Shown: positions 40,820 through 48,644 of the stretch, one piece after another
Layout of the letters: every line of letters begins with the position of its first letter
Position numbering within the stretch: the first letter of the stretch is position 1
DNA from: Actinacidiphila bryophytorum
GTDB taxonomy: Bacteria; Actinomycetota; Actinomycetes; Streptomycetales; Streptomycetaceae
Direction: 5' to 3'
Length of the DNA: 64,000 nt
Assembly: GCF_016916835.1 (NCBI RefSeq)
Contig: NZ_JAFFIX010000021.1
Location: 83,758 to 147,757 of the forward strand
Notes under the pieces: generated by a model
Told to the model about the DNA's origin: nothing
The model's database searches: none
The model's input: the letters and a program-made list of their open reading frames with translations, nothing else
Program-made: the position numbers and the translations under genes

Positions 40820-41512
40820 ATGAGGCCCAGGGGCTGCATGTTCGACTTCTCCGGCACGGTCTTCCGTATCGAGCCGTGCGCCGACTGGCTGCGCGGGGCG
40901 CTCGACGCGGTGGGCGTCGAGGCGTCGGAGGACGAGATCGCGTACTGGGCGGGGCGGTTGGAGCAGTCCGGCGCCCAGCCCGGCGGTGCGACGCCGGCCG
41001 GCTGGATGCCCGATCCGGCGGCGGACTGGGAGCGCCGGGACCTGTCGGCGGAGCTGCACCGGCGGGCGTACACGGCGCAGTCCATGACCAGCGGGCTGCC
41101 CTGGGACATCCACGACGTGCTCTACGACCGGCACATGGCGCCCGCGGCCTGGCGCCCGTACCCGGACGCCGCCGAGGTGCTCAAGGCGCTGCGCGCACGG
41201 GGCGTCGCGGTGGCGGTGGTCAGCAACATCGGCTGGGACCTGCGGCCGGTCTTCGCCGAGCACGGCCTGGCCGACCTGGTCGACGCCTTCGTGCTGAGCT
41301 TCGAGGTCGGCAGCCAGAAGCCCGACCCGGCCATCTTCCTCGCGGCCTGCGCGGAGTTGGGGGTACCGCCGCGGGAGACCCTGATGGTGGGTGACGACCG
41401 CAGGGCCGACGGGGGCGCCGCCGCGGTCGGCTGCGCGGTCCACCTCGTGGAGCACCTGCCGGCCGACAGCAGGCCCGACGGGCTGCGCGGGGTACTCGAC
41501 CTGCTGGGCTGA
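40820..41512 (+). CDS. HAD-like hydrolase with altered catalytic motif
   Basis: A 230-residue HAD superfamily protein. Motif I is FDFSGTV, where nucleophile Asp9 is kept but the second Asp (general acid/base) is Ser11. Motif II is VAVVSNIGWD, Lys is in SQKPDPAIF, and motif IV is LMVGDDRRADGGAA. The C-terminal half is typical of HAD-IA phosphatases. Loss of the second Asp would impair ordinary phosphatase turnover, so it may use a water-activating substitute, act as a dehalogenase-like enzyme, or be regulatory. A strong terminator follows. Confidence 0.83.
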   Translation: MRPRGCMFDFSGTVFRIEPCADWLRGALDAVGVEASEDEIAYWAGRLEQSGAQPGGATPAGWMPDPAADWERRDLSAELHRRAYTAQSMTSGLPWDIHDVLYDRHMAPAAWRPYPDAAEVLKALRARGVAVAVVSNIGWDLRPVFAEHGLADLVDAFVLSFEVGSQKPDPAIFLAACAELGVPPRETLMVGDDRRADGGAAAVGCAVHLVEHLPADSRPDGLRGVLDLLG

Positions 41513-41568
41513 CCCGGCCGACCGATACGCTCGACCTGCCGGGCCGGTGCCGCACGTGCGGACACGGC

Positions 41569-41613
41569 GGGCGCCGGCCCCGGCGATCCCCCGCGTCGCC
41601 GGGGCCGGCGCCC
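41569..41613 (+). terminator. Terminator hairpin after the HAD gene
   Basis: An 18-bp perfect GC stem (41569-41586 with 41596-41613) with a 9-nt loop, starting 56 nt after the HAD stop codon and before the TetR promoter. Confidence 0.8.
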
Positions 41614-41658
41614 GTCCCCGTAACCCGTGCGGGCGCTGGCCCCACGGGATGCGCTGAG

Positions 41659-41676
41659 TATATTGGCTCGCAGCCA
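41659..41676 (+). promoter_or_regulatory. TetR promoter and operator
   Basis: TATATT (41659-41664) is a -10 candidate. It is overlapped by TGGCTCGCAGCCA (41664-41676), a 5-3-5 palindrome that covers the start of transcription, 19 bp before ATG 41696. AGGAG lies at 41685-41689. Autorepression by the encoded TetR protein is the simplest reading. Confidence 0.6.
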
Positions 41677-41695
41677 GTCAACGCAGGAGTAAAGC

Positions 41696-42379
41696 ATGTC
41701 CCCTCGGAGCGCTTCGGTCAATGAAGCGATGCGCAGGCGTTCCCGGGAACGGCTGCTGCAAGCCACCGTCGAGCTCGTCGAGGAGCGCGGTTACGAGGCC
41801 ACCACGCTGGCCGACATCACGCAGCGAGCCGGTTCCGCCCGGGGCCTGGTGTCGTACTACTTCTCCGGGAAGCGCGCGCTGCTGCAGTCGGCGGTGCACC
41901 GGCTGATGGCCGGTGAGCTGGCCGCCGCGCTGGAGCGCGAGCCGCGCACCGAGGACGGGCGGGAGCTGCTGGCCAGGGCCATCGACGCGATGCTCGGGGT
42001 GAGCACCGGTCACACCACGCTGATGCGCACGCACATGGCGTCGATCCTGCAGGAGGAGGGCTTCATCCAGTGCCCTGAGCAGCAGCGGCTCGCGCAACTG
42101 CTGCGGGAGACGATGGTCTGCTGGGGCGCGGCCGACCCCGAGGAGGAGTACCGGCTGCTGCGGGCACTGCTGATGGGTGCGTCGGTGGCCATGCTGCTGC
42201 CGGGCGCGCCGATGCCGATCCACCGGCTGCGCGCGGAGCTCTTCCACCGCTACGGACTGGACTGGGACGCGGGGGCGCCGCCGCCCGGGTCCGACAGCCA
42301 CGACCCGTCGGTCGGCTTCCCGCCGCGGACGGTGGCCGACCGGGCGCCCGCAGGGGCGGTGTCAGACCCGCAGAAGTGA
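41696..42379 (+). CDS. TetR-family regulator
   Basis: A 227-residue regulator. The HTH is RRSRERLLQATVELVEERGYEATTLADITQRAGSARGLVSYYFSGKRALLQSAV (about 13-66), and the C-terminal ligand domain is helical. The last 30 residues are Pro/Asp-rich. Its tail overlaps the convergent MauE-like gene by 18 bp. It likely represses its own promoter; a role in the neighbouring cysteine-rich peptide locus is possible only by proximity. Confidence 0.85.
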   Translation: MSPRSASVNEAMRRRSRERLLQATVELVEERGYEATTLADITQRAGSARGLVSYYFSGKRALLQSAVHRLMAGELAAALEREPRTEDGRELLARAIDAMLGVSTGHTTLMRTHMASILQEEGFIQCPEQQRLAQLLRETMVCWGAADPEEEYRLLRALLMGASVAMLLPGAPMPIHRLRAELFHRYGLDWDAGAPPPGSDSHDPSVGFPPRTVADRAPAGAVSDPQK

Positions 42380-42883
42380 GACCAGGTCGTCCCAGCGGGC
42401 CATCAGCAGCCCCAGCCCCGCGCCGAAGACCGCGACGACCGCGCACATACCGACGTTGAAGTGCCCCTGCACCAGGGAGGCGGCAAGTCCCAGCAGCGCC
42501 GTCGCCACGAGGATGAGGTTGCGCACCACGTGCGGCACCCCCAGCGGGGTCTCCGACGCGCCGAAGCAGCGGCAGGGCACGGCGGCACCTCTGCGGACCA
42601 CGGCGGTGACGGCGACGGTGAGGCAGCCGAGCAGTCCGGCCGCGATGAGGAAGGCGGCGGACCCGGCGAGGCGTACGGGGACGGCGGCGAGCACCACGAC
42701 GGCCGCCTCGGCCACCGCCGTGGCCACCGCAGCAGCGGGCGCTTTCGCGCGGTCGATCACCGCCATCGCATTGATCGATTCGACGAACTCCTGCCAGGCG
42801 CTCCGGCTGGATATCTTGCCGGCCAGAGCGAGGAGGAAGACCGTGAGCAGCAGCAGCCTGCTGGCAATGTCAACGTACTGCAC
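42362..42883 (-). CDS. MauE/DoxX-type redox-associated membrane protein
   Basis: A 173-residue membrane protein with four or five helices. The signature is VPCRCFGASETPLGVPHVVRN with C104 and C106 between helices, characteristic of the MauE branch. MauE and MauD are needed for disulfide formation in the light chain of methylamine dehydrogenase (established for Paracoccus). Here it faces the SARP gene and is the first element of the cysteine-rich peptide locus. GTG 42883 follows TAAGTT by 6 nt, so the message is likely leaderless. Confidence 0.85.
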   Translation of the reverse strand: MQYVDIASRLLLLTVFLLALAGKISSRSAWQEFVESINAMAVIDRAKAPAAAVATAVAEAAVVVLAAVPVRLAGSAAFLIAAGLLGCLTVAVTAVVRRGAAVPCRCFGASETPLGVPHVVRNLILVATALLGLAASLVQGHFNVGMCAVVAVFGAGLGLLMARWDDLVSLLRV

Positions 42884-42889
42884 GGACCG

Positions 42890-42919
42890 AACTTAGCCAC
42901 CGTCGGACGGATCTGACAA
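42890..42919 (-). promoter_or_regulatory. Promoter of the MauE-like gene
   Basis: On the minus strand TTGTCA (42919-42914), 18 bp and TAAGTT (42895-42890) end 6 nt before the GTG start. A matching promoter for the SARP gene is weaker: TACTCT at 43022-43027 with no clear -35. Confidence 0.5.
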
Positions 42920-43058
42920 TGGCTCGACGCAAGGCGATCTCCGCTGGTCGCGTCGTTGTGACCGAATATGGGACCCCACAGGGTTCAAACCATGAAATTA
43001 CGACCCCCGTATCACTTGGGTTACTCTCGATGATCCACAGGCAAGGGGGTGGGCCGTC

Positions 43059-45788
43059 GTGCTGATTCGGTTGCTCGGGCCGGTAGAAGTGGAGCGCTCC
43101 GGCCAGTCGAGACCCGTGCGGCCGCCGCAGGTCGCGCTCGCGCTCGCCGCGCTGGCATGGGAGGCCGGCCGGGTGGTGCCGGTCGAGTCGCTGCTCGCCC
43201 GGGTATGGGGCGACGCCGTCCCGTCCGGCGCCCGGCGCACGCTGCACACCGTCATCACCCGCATCCGGCACGACGTGCTGGCAGACGACGGCGCCGTCGT
43301 GCGCAGGGTCGGCGGCTACCTGCTCGACGTGAAGGAGTCCGCGGTCGACGTGCTGCGCTTCCGCGGCCTGGTCAAGGAGGCGACGGCCGCGCACGATCCG
43401 GCTCCGCCGCTCGGCGAGGCGCTGGCACTGTGGCGGGGCGACCCGCTGACCGGGCTGCCCGGGGAGTGGGCCGAGCGCGCCCGGCACCGGATGCGCGACG
43501 AGCGCAAGGAGACGCAGCTGCGCTGGGCCCGGACGGTGACCGGCAGCGACCCCGCCGCGGCCACGACCGCCCTGTCCCCGCTGGCCGAGGAGTACCCGCT
43601 GGACGAACTGCTGGCCGCGGCGCTGATCGAGGCGCTGCACGCCTGCGGGCGCACCGCCGAGGCGCTGGCGCACTTCGCCCGGGTCCGCCGCACGCTGGCC
43701 GGCGAACTCGGCGTGGAGCCCGGCACCTCGCTGCAGCAGGTCCACCGGATGCTGCTGCAGTCCGACGCACCGCCCGAGCCGGCGCACCCGGTACCGCTGC
43801 AACTGCCGGTCGGCCTGCGGCACTTCGTCGGGCGGAGCGCAGAACTGGCGCAACTGGCCGCGATCGGGGCCGACGACCAGCCGGCCGGGGCCGCGGTCTG
43901 CGCCATATCCGGGCCGCCGGGCGTGGGCAAGTCGTCGGTGGCGCTGCGCTGGGCGCACCTGCAGCGCGACCGCTTCCCCGGCGGGCAGCTCTACGCCGAC
44001 CTGAGCACCGTCGACCCGGGCGACGCGGCCGTGGTGCTGCCGCGCTTCCTGGCCGCACTCGGCGTCCCCGAGGCGCAGGTGCCCTCCGGCCACGAGGCGC
44101 AGGTCGGCCTCTACCGCAGCCTGCTGGCCGGCCGCCGGGTGCTGGTGGTGCTGGACAACGCGCACGGCGCCGCCCAGGTGCGGCCGCTGGTCGCCACGGG
44201 TCCCGGCTGCCTGACCCTGGTCACCAGCAGGTCCGAGCTGTCGGGCCTCGCGGTCACCGCGGGCGCCTACCTGCTGCACCTGGACGTCATGCCGAGCGAG
44301 GACGCCTACCGCCTGCTGGCCGCCTGGCTGGGCGAGGCGCGGCTGGCGGCGGAGCCCGCTGCCGCCGAGCTGATCATCCGGCGCTGCGGGCGGCTCCCGC
44401 TGGCGCTGGCCATCGTCGCGGCCCAGCTGTCCCGGCGCACCGACCTGCCGCTGGCCGAGGTCGCGGCCGATCTGGAGCACACCGACTCCGACCTGGAGCC
44501 CTTCGCGCACAGCGACCCGGCGATCGACCTGCGCCGGGTCTTCTGGCGCTCCTACCGTGAGCTGTCAGCCGCCGGCGCCCGGCTCTTCCGCCGGCTCGGG
44601 CAGCACCCGGGGCCGCACCTGTCGCTGTCGGCGGCGGCCAGCCTGGCAGGTCTGCCGGTGGAGCACACCCGGGAACTGACCGCGCACCTCAGCGGCGCCA
44701 ACCTGGTCGAGCTGCGCCCGCCGGGCCGGCTCTACCTGCACGCCCTGCTGCGGGTGTACGCGGTCGAGAAGGGCGTGAACGCCGACAGTACGGCGGTGCG
44801 CCAGGCGGCCACCAGGCGGCTGCTCGACCACTGCCTGCACTCGGCCGCCGCGGCGGGCGCCCTGTGCTATCCGCACCGCGACCGCCTGCCGCTGGAAGCC
44901 CCGGAGCCCGGCGCGGTGGTGGAGCGGTTCGCCGACCACACCGAGGCGCTGCGGTGGTACGCCGACGAGTCGGTGGCGCTGCCCGCCCTGCTCGCCATGG
45001 CGACCGAGGCGGGACTCGACCGGCACGCCTGGCAGCTGGCGTGCTCCTTCGCGGAGTTCATGCAGCGCCGCGGGCTGTGGGAGGAGACACTCCGGGTGCA
45101 CGCGGTGGCGCTGCCCGCCACGCGGCGGCTCGGCGACCGGCTGGGCGAGGCGCACTGCCGCAACAACACCGCGCGCGCCCTGGTCAGACTGGGCCGCGAC
45201 GGCGAGGCGGTCGAGCAGTTCGAGCGGGCGATCGAGCTGTACAAGGACCTCGGGGAGCCGGCGCTGCAGGCGTACGTCCTGCTGGGGCTGGCAGGGCCGC
45301 TGAGCAGGGAGCGGCCGAGCCGGGCGCTGGGGCCGACGCTGCGGGCGCGCGAGCTGTTCCTGCAGGCGGGCGACCGGGTCGCGGCGGCGCGCGCCCTCAA
45401 CAACGCCGGGTGGCTGCGCGCCCACGAGGGCGAGCACGAGGCGGCGCTGGAGGAGTGCCGCAGGGCGCAGCGCATCCTGGCCGACCTCAAGTGCCCGGAC
45501 GGCGAGGGGCACGCGTGGGACAGCATCGCGTACATCCTCGACGTCCAGGGCGACACCGCGGGTGCGGTGGCCGGATTCGAGCGGGCGGCGGAGCTCTTCC
45601 ACGGCTGCGACGACCTGCACCCGGCGGCCGAGACCCTGGTGCGGCTGGGCGAGACCCATGTGCGGGCCGGCGACCCGGCCGCCGCGGCCGACGCCTGGCA
45701 GCGGGCGGCCGACTTCTACGGCGCCCTGGGAAACGCGCAGGCCGAGGCCGTACGGGAGCGGGCAAGGGCACTGGTGACGGGCCGTTGA
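43059..45788 (+). CDS. SARP-type regulator with NB-ARC and TPR domains (AfsR-like)
   Basis: A 909-residue cluster-situated regulator. Residues 1-95 form an OmpR-type winged helix (LLARVWGDAVPSGARRTLHTVITRIR), and 97-235 the bacterial transcriptional activation domain (EALHACGRTAEALAHFARVRRTLAGELGVEPGTSLQQVHRMLL). An NB-ARC ATPase follows with Walker A GPPGVGKSS (285-293), Walker B-like RRVLVVLDNAH (about 361-371) and GRLPLALAI. The last 300 residues contain TPR-like repeats. Like AfsR it should activate transcription through direct heptamer repeats. GTG 43059 follows a G-rich site. The peptide gene's candidate SARP box overlaps this gene's stop codon. Confidence 0.9.
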   Translation: MLIRLLGPVEVERSGQSRPVRPPQVALALAALAWEAGRVVPVESLLARVWGDAVPSGARRTLHTVITRIRHDVLADDGAVVRRVGGYLLDVKESAVDVLRFRGLVKEATAAHDPAPPLGEALALWRGDPLTGLPGEWAERARHRMRDERKETQLRWARTVTGSDPAAATTALSPLAEEYPLDELLAAALIEALHACGRTAEALAHFARVRRTLAGELGVEPGTSLQQVHRMLLQSDAPPEPAHPVPLQLPVGLRHFVGRSAELAQLAAIGADDQPAGAAVCAISGPPGVGKSSVALRWAHLQRDRFPGGQLYADLSTVDPGDAAVVLPRFLAALGVPEAQVPSGHEAQVGLYRSLLAGRRVLVVLDNAHGAAQVRPLVATGPGCLTLVTSRSELSGLAVTAGAYLLHLDVMPSEDAYRLLAAWLGEARLAAEPAAAELIIRRCGRLPLALAIVAAQLSRRTDLPLAEVAADLEHTDSDLEPFAHSDPAIDLRRVFWRSYRELSAAGARLFRRLGQHPGPHLSLSAAASLAGLPVEHTRELTAHLSGANLVELRPPGRLYLHALLRVYAVEKGVNADSTAVRQAATRRLLDHCLHSAAAAGALCYPHRDRLPLEAPEPGAVVERFADHTEALRWYADESVALPALLAMATEAGLDRHAWQLACSFAEFMQRRGLWEETLRVHAVALPATRRLGDRLGEAHCRNNTARALVRLGRDGEAVEQFERAIELYKDLGEPALQAYVLLGLAGPLSRERPSRALGPTLRARELFLQAGDRVAAARALNNAGWLRAHEGEHEAALEECRRAQRILADLKCPDGEGHAWDSIAYILDVQGDTAGAVAGFERAAELFHGCDDLHPAAETLVRLGETHVRAGDPAAAADAWQRAADFYGALGNAQAEAVRERARALVTGR

Positions 45789-45811
45789 GAAGTCGTTGAG
45801 AAACCGCTCAC
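45783..45811 (+). promoter_or_regulatory. SARP-box-like 11-bp direct repeats
   Basis: CGTTGAGAA occurs at 45783-45791 and 45794-45802, exactly 11 bp apart, and a weaker CGCTCACAG follows at 45805, again 11 bp on. Heptamers at 11-bp spacing just upstream of a -10 are the established SARP target. The first copy contains the TGA of the SARP gene. A weak -10 candidate, CAGGCT, lies at 45822-45827, giving a leader of about 80 nt for the peptide gene. Confidence 0.6.
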
Positions 45812-45916
45812 AGCCCTGGCACAGGCTGCCCGGAGCGGCGCGATACGGCGTGATCCGTCGTACCGCCGCGACGGGGCGGGAACGCGTCCGGCCCCCGTGA
45901 CCGAAGGGAAGATTCC

Positions 45917-46114
45917 ATGCGCCTCATGAACAAGCTCGCCGACCGGCTGCTCGAGGCGGTCGCGCCGCACACCGTGGCACGGGCCGCCGACTGCGACATC
46001 ACGTGCGGAGCCGCTGCCGGCTGCGGCCCGAGGCCCGCAGGTGCAATCTGCTGCTACTACCCGAACGGCCACACCAGCTGCGGTGGTTGCTCGAACCAGA
46101 TCGCCTGCAGCTAG
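45917..46114 (+). CDS. Cysteine-rich precursor peptide
   Basis: A 65-residue peptide. Residues 1-23 form an amphipathic leader (MRLMNKLADRLLEAVAPHTV then ARA), with no classical hydrophobic core. The remaining 42 residues hold eight cysteines (C26, C30, C36, C45, C46, C55, C58, C64) and many Gly, but no Trp, Lys or Met. A21-R22-A23 is an AxA site that a type I signal peptidase could cut. AAGGGA lies 7 nt before ATG 45917; ATG 45926 is a second option. Four disulfides are possible. I know no named family; it is probably a secreted disulfide-rich bacteriocin- or signal-like peptide. Confidence 0.75.
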   Translation: MRLMNKLADRLLEAVAPHTVARAADCDITCGAAAGCGPRPAGAICCYYPNGHTSCGGCSNQIACS

Positions 46115-46174
46115 GTCACCGCGCTCGCCGGCGAGGGCTGGTACGGCAGCCACGCCCGGTCCCCTCGGTGACAG

Positions 46175-46204
46175 GTGCCCGGCGGCCCCCCGACCGCCGG
46201 GCAC
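46175..46204 (+). terminator. Intercistronic hairpin (attenuator) after the peptide gene
   Basis: GTGCCCGGCGG (46175-46185) pairs exactly with CCGCCGGGCAC (46194-46204) across an 8-nt loop. It lies between the peptide and thioredoxin genes. Partial termination here would give more peptide than maturation proteins, as in many bacteriocin operons. Confidence 0.6.
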
Positions 46205-46236
46205 GGCTGATCCTTCCCTTTCACACGGAGTACTCC

Positions 46237-46794
46237 ATGCCCTTCTTGATTGCTGTCGTGTCCCTCCTCGGTGTCCTCTGCCTGCTGACCTTGGTGCTGA
46301 CCCTCGGGGTGATCCGCCGGCTCCGGGAACACACGAAGCTGATGGACGCGCTGTACGAGGCCGTCGACCTGTTGGGCGCCGGACCTGCCACGAGCCTCGC
46401 AAAGCTGGACAAGGGCGAGCTGGTCGGTGACTTCGCCGCCACGACGCTGGACGGGGACCAGGTGACGCGCGAGCTGCTTCCCGAGGGCGCGGTGGTGGCG
46501 TTCCTGTCCGCCAACTGCGCAGGGTGCCGCGCGCAGCTCCCCGAGATCGCCTCCTGGGCCGCGGGCCAGGACCGGCGCCAGGTCGTGGCGGTGCTCGACT
46601 CCAGTGCCGGCGACCCCGAGGAGCTGGTCACGGCGCTGTCGCCGGTCGCGCAGGTGGTCGTGGAGGACGACCTCGCCATGGGCAATGCCTTCGGCCTCAA
46701 GGTGTTCCCGACCTTCTACCAGGTCTCAGGGGAAGGCCGGCTGCTCGCGGTCGAGGGCAAGGTCTCCCGGCTGCCCGTGGGGTCGCCGGCGTGA
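46237..46794 (+). CDS. Membrane-anchored MauD/TlpA-like thioredoxin
   Basis: A 185-residue protein. Residues 3-25 form an N-terminal helix, followed by RRLREHTKLMDALYEAVDLLG, a linker, and a thioredoxin fold with the active site NCAGC (C94, C97) in AFLSANCAGCRAQLPEIASW. The cis-Pro is in KVFPTFYQVSGEG. The layout (anchor, then GDFAATTLDGDQVT) resembles MauD and other extracytoplasmic redoxins. In this locus it probably handles disulfide exchange on the cysteine-rich peptide. ATG 46237 follows CGGAG; its stop overlaps the ABC gene by 4 nt. Confidence 0.85.
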   Translation: MPFLIAVVSLLGVLCLLTLVLTLGVIRRLREHTKLMDALYEAVDLLGAGPATSLAKLDKGELVGDFAATTLDGDQVTRELLPEGAVVAFLSANCAGCRAQLPEIASWAAGQDRRQVVAVLDSSAGDPEELVTALSPVAQVVVEDDLAMGNAFGLKVFPTFYQVSGEGRLLAVEGKVSRLPVGSPA

Positions 46795-48644
46795 CCGACG
46801 ACGGGCTGCGTATCACGCCGACGCGGCGGGAACTGCTGCGCAGCGCGGTACGCACCTTGTCGCGGGTATGGCGGTCGGCGCCTGCACAACTTCTGGCTTA
46901 TCTGGCAGTGGCGCTGGTGGGTTCCGCGGCGCCGGTCATGGTGGCGTGGCTGACCAGGGCCGTGCTCGACCATGTCGCCCAGCACAGGACGGGCTCGCTG
47001 CTCGGCCTGGCGCTGGCGATCACCGCGGTCACCACGGCCGTCGCGGTGGCCTCGCACGCAGCACAGTACCTGCGGGCCGAGGTGGACCGGCGGACGGCGG
47101 CATCCGCGAAGGACGAGCTGTTTGCGGCGGTCTCCCGCTCCACGGGGCTCGCCGGCTTCGAGAACCCGGCCTTCCTCGACCGGCTGCGGCTGGCCCAGCA
47201 GAGCGCGAGCCACCCCGGCCGGCTGGTGGACACCACGGTGTCGGCGGCGAGCGGCCTGGTGACCGTCGTCGGCTTCGTCGGCTCGCTCGCGCTGATCAGT
47301 CCCGCCTTCACCGTCCTGGTCCTGCTGGCGGCAGTGCCGGCGCTGCTCATCGAGATGCGGCTGTCGCGGCGGCGTACCGCGATGCTCTGGCGGATCGGCC
47401 CTGCCGAGCGCCGCGAGGCCTTCTACGCGCAGCTGATGTCGACCGCGAGCGCCGCGAAGGAGATCCGGCTGTTCGCGCTCGGCGACTTCCTGCGCCTGCG
47501 GATGCTCGCCGAACTGCGCACCGCCAACGCGGCCCGCCGCCGGGTCGACCGGCAGGAGCTGCTCATCCAGTCGGGCCTGGCGGCCGCCTCCGCCGGTGTC
47601 GCAGGGGCCGGACTCGTCTGGGCGATCCTCGCGGCAGGCGACGGACGGCTCGGCATCGGCGACGTGTCGATGTTCGTGGCAGCGATCGCCGGGGTGCAGG
47701 GGGCGCTGAACGTCATGGTGGCGGCCGGCGTGATGGCCTACGAGCACCTGCTGAACTTCCAGCACGAGGTCTCGATCGTGACCGCAGGCCCCGACCTTCC
47801 GCTGCCCGCGGCCGGCCGGGACCTGCCGCCGCTGCGCCGTGGCATCGAGCTGCGCGACGTCTGGTTCCGCTACAGCGACGACCACCCGTGGATCCTGCGC
47901 GGCGTCGACCTGTTCGTCCCGCACGGCCAGACCGTCGCCCTGGTGGGGCGCAACGGGGCGGGCAAGAGCACCCTGGCGAAGCTGCTGTGCCGCTTCTACG
48001 ACCCGACCCGCGGGGCGATCCTGTGGGACGGCGTGGACATCCGCGACGTACCGCCGCAGGCGCTGCGCGACCGTATCAGCGCGGTCTTCCAGGACTTCGT
48101 GTCCTACGAGCTGACCGCGGCGGAGAACATCGCGGTGGGCGACCTCGCGCTCGCCGGGGACGAGGAGCGCATCGCGCGGGCGGCGCGGGAGGCCGACGTC
48201 CACGACACCGTCACGGCCCTGCCGCACGGCTACCGCACTCTGCTGAGCCGCGGGTTCGCCTCCGAGCAGGACGAGGAGGCGGACGGGGTGCTGCTGTCCG
48301 GCGGGCAGTGGCAGCGGCTCGCGCTGGCCCGCGGCTTCCTGCGCCGCGACCGCGACCTGATGATCCTCGACGAACCCAGCTCCGGCCTGGACCCGGAGGC
48401 CGAGTACGAGGTGCACCGCCAGTTGAGGAAGCTGCGGTCGGGGCGTACCAGCGTGATGATCTCGCACCGGCTCGGCGCGATCCGCGACGTCGACCGGATC
48501 GTGGTGCTGGCCGACGGTGTCGTCGCGGAGGAGGGCGGCCACACCGCGCTGCTGGCCGACGGCGGTGTGTACGCCCGGCTGTTCAGCCGCCAGGCGGCCG
48601 GCTACCGCGACGACGACATGGAGCCGACGGGAGCCCTGCAGTGA
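46791..48644 (+). CDS. ABC exporter (fused membrane and ATPase domains)
   Basis: A 617-residue half-transporter: six helices in residues 30-320, then an ATPase with Walker A GRNGAGKS (386-393), signature LSGGQWQR (502-509) and Walker B LMILDE (523-528). There is no N-terminal C39 peptidase domain, so leader removal must be done by another protein, presumably the S26 peptidase encoded next. The GTG start overlaps the thioredoxin stop (GTGA) and its own stop overlaps the peptidase start (GTGA). It likely exports the cysteine-rich peptide. Confidence 0.9.
   Translation: MTDDGLRITPTRRELLRSAVRTLSRVWRSAPAQLLAYLAVALVGSAAPVMVAWLTRAVLDHVAQHRTGSLLGLALAITAVTTAVAVASHAAQYLRAEVDRRTAASAKDELFAAVSRSTGLAGFENPAFLDRLRLAQQSASHPGRLVDTTVSAASGLVTVVGFVGSLALISPAFTVLVLLAAVPALLIEMRLSRRRTAMLWRIGPAERREAFYAQLMSTASAAKEIRLFALGDFLRLRMLAELRTANAARRRVDRQELLIQSGLAAASAGVAGAGLVWAILAAGDGRLGIGDVSMFVAAIAGVQGALNVMVAAGVMAYEHLLNFQHEVSIVTAGPDLPLPAAGRDLPPLRRGIELRDVWFRYSDDHPWILRGVDLFVPHGQTVALVGRNGAGKSTLAKLLCRFYDPTRGAILWDGVDIRDVPPQALRDRISAVFQDFVSYELTAAENIAVGDLALAGDEERIARAAREADVHDTVTALPHGYRTLLSRGFASEQDEEADGVLLSGGQWQRLALARGFLRRDRDLMILDEPSSGLDPEAEYEVHRQLRKLRSGRTSVMISHRLGAIRDVDRIVVLADGVVAEEGGHTALLADGGVYARLFSRQAAGYRDDDMEPTGALQ

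Noticed and set aside
42954..42960. Single CGTTGTG heptamer upstream of the SARP gene as a SARP box
   Set aside because: No second copy at 11 or 22 bp was found, so it does not meet the direct-repeat pattern seen at 45783.
42981..42991. GGGTTCAAACC resembling a tRNA T-loop
   Set aside because: No acceptor, D or anticodon stems can be built around it; it is a chance match in a promoter region.
45917..46114. Lanthipeptide precursor interpretation
   Set aside because: There is no LanB/LanC, LanM, LanKC or LanL gene nearby, and the peptide has few Ser/Thr relative to its eight Cys. Disulfides are a better fit.
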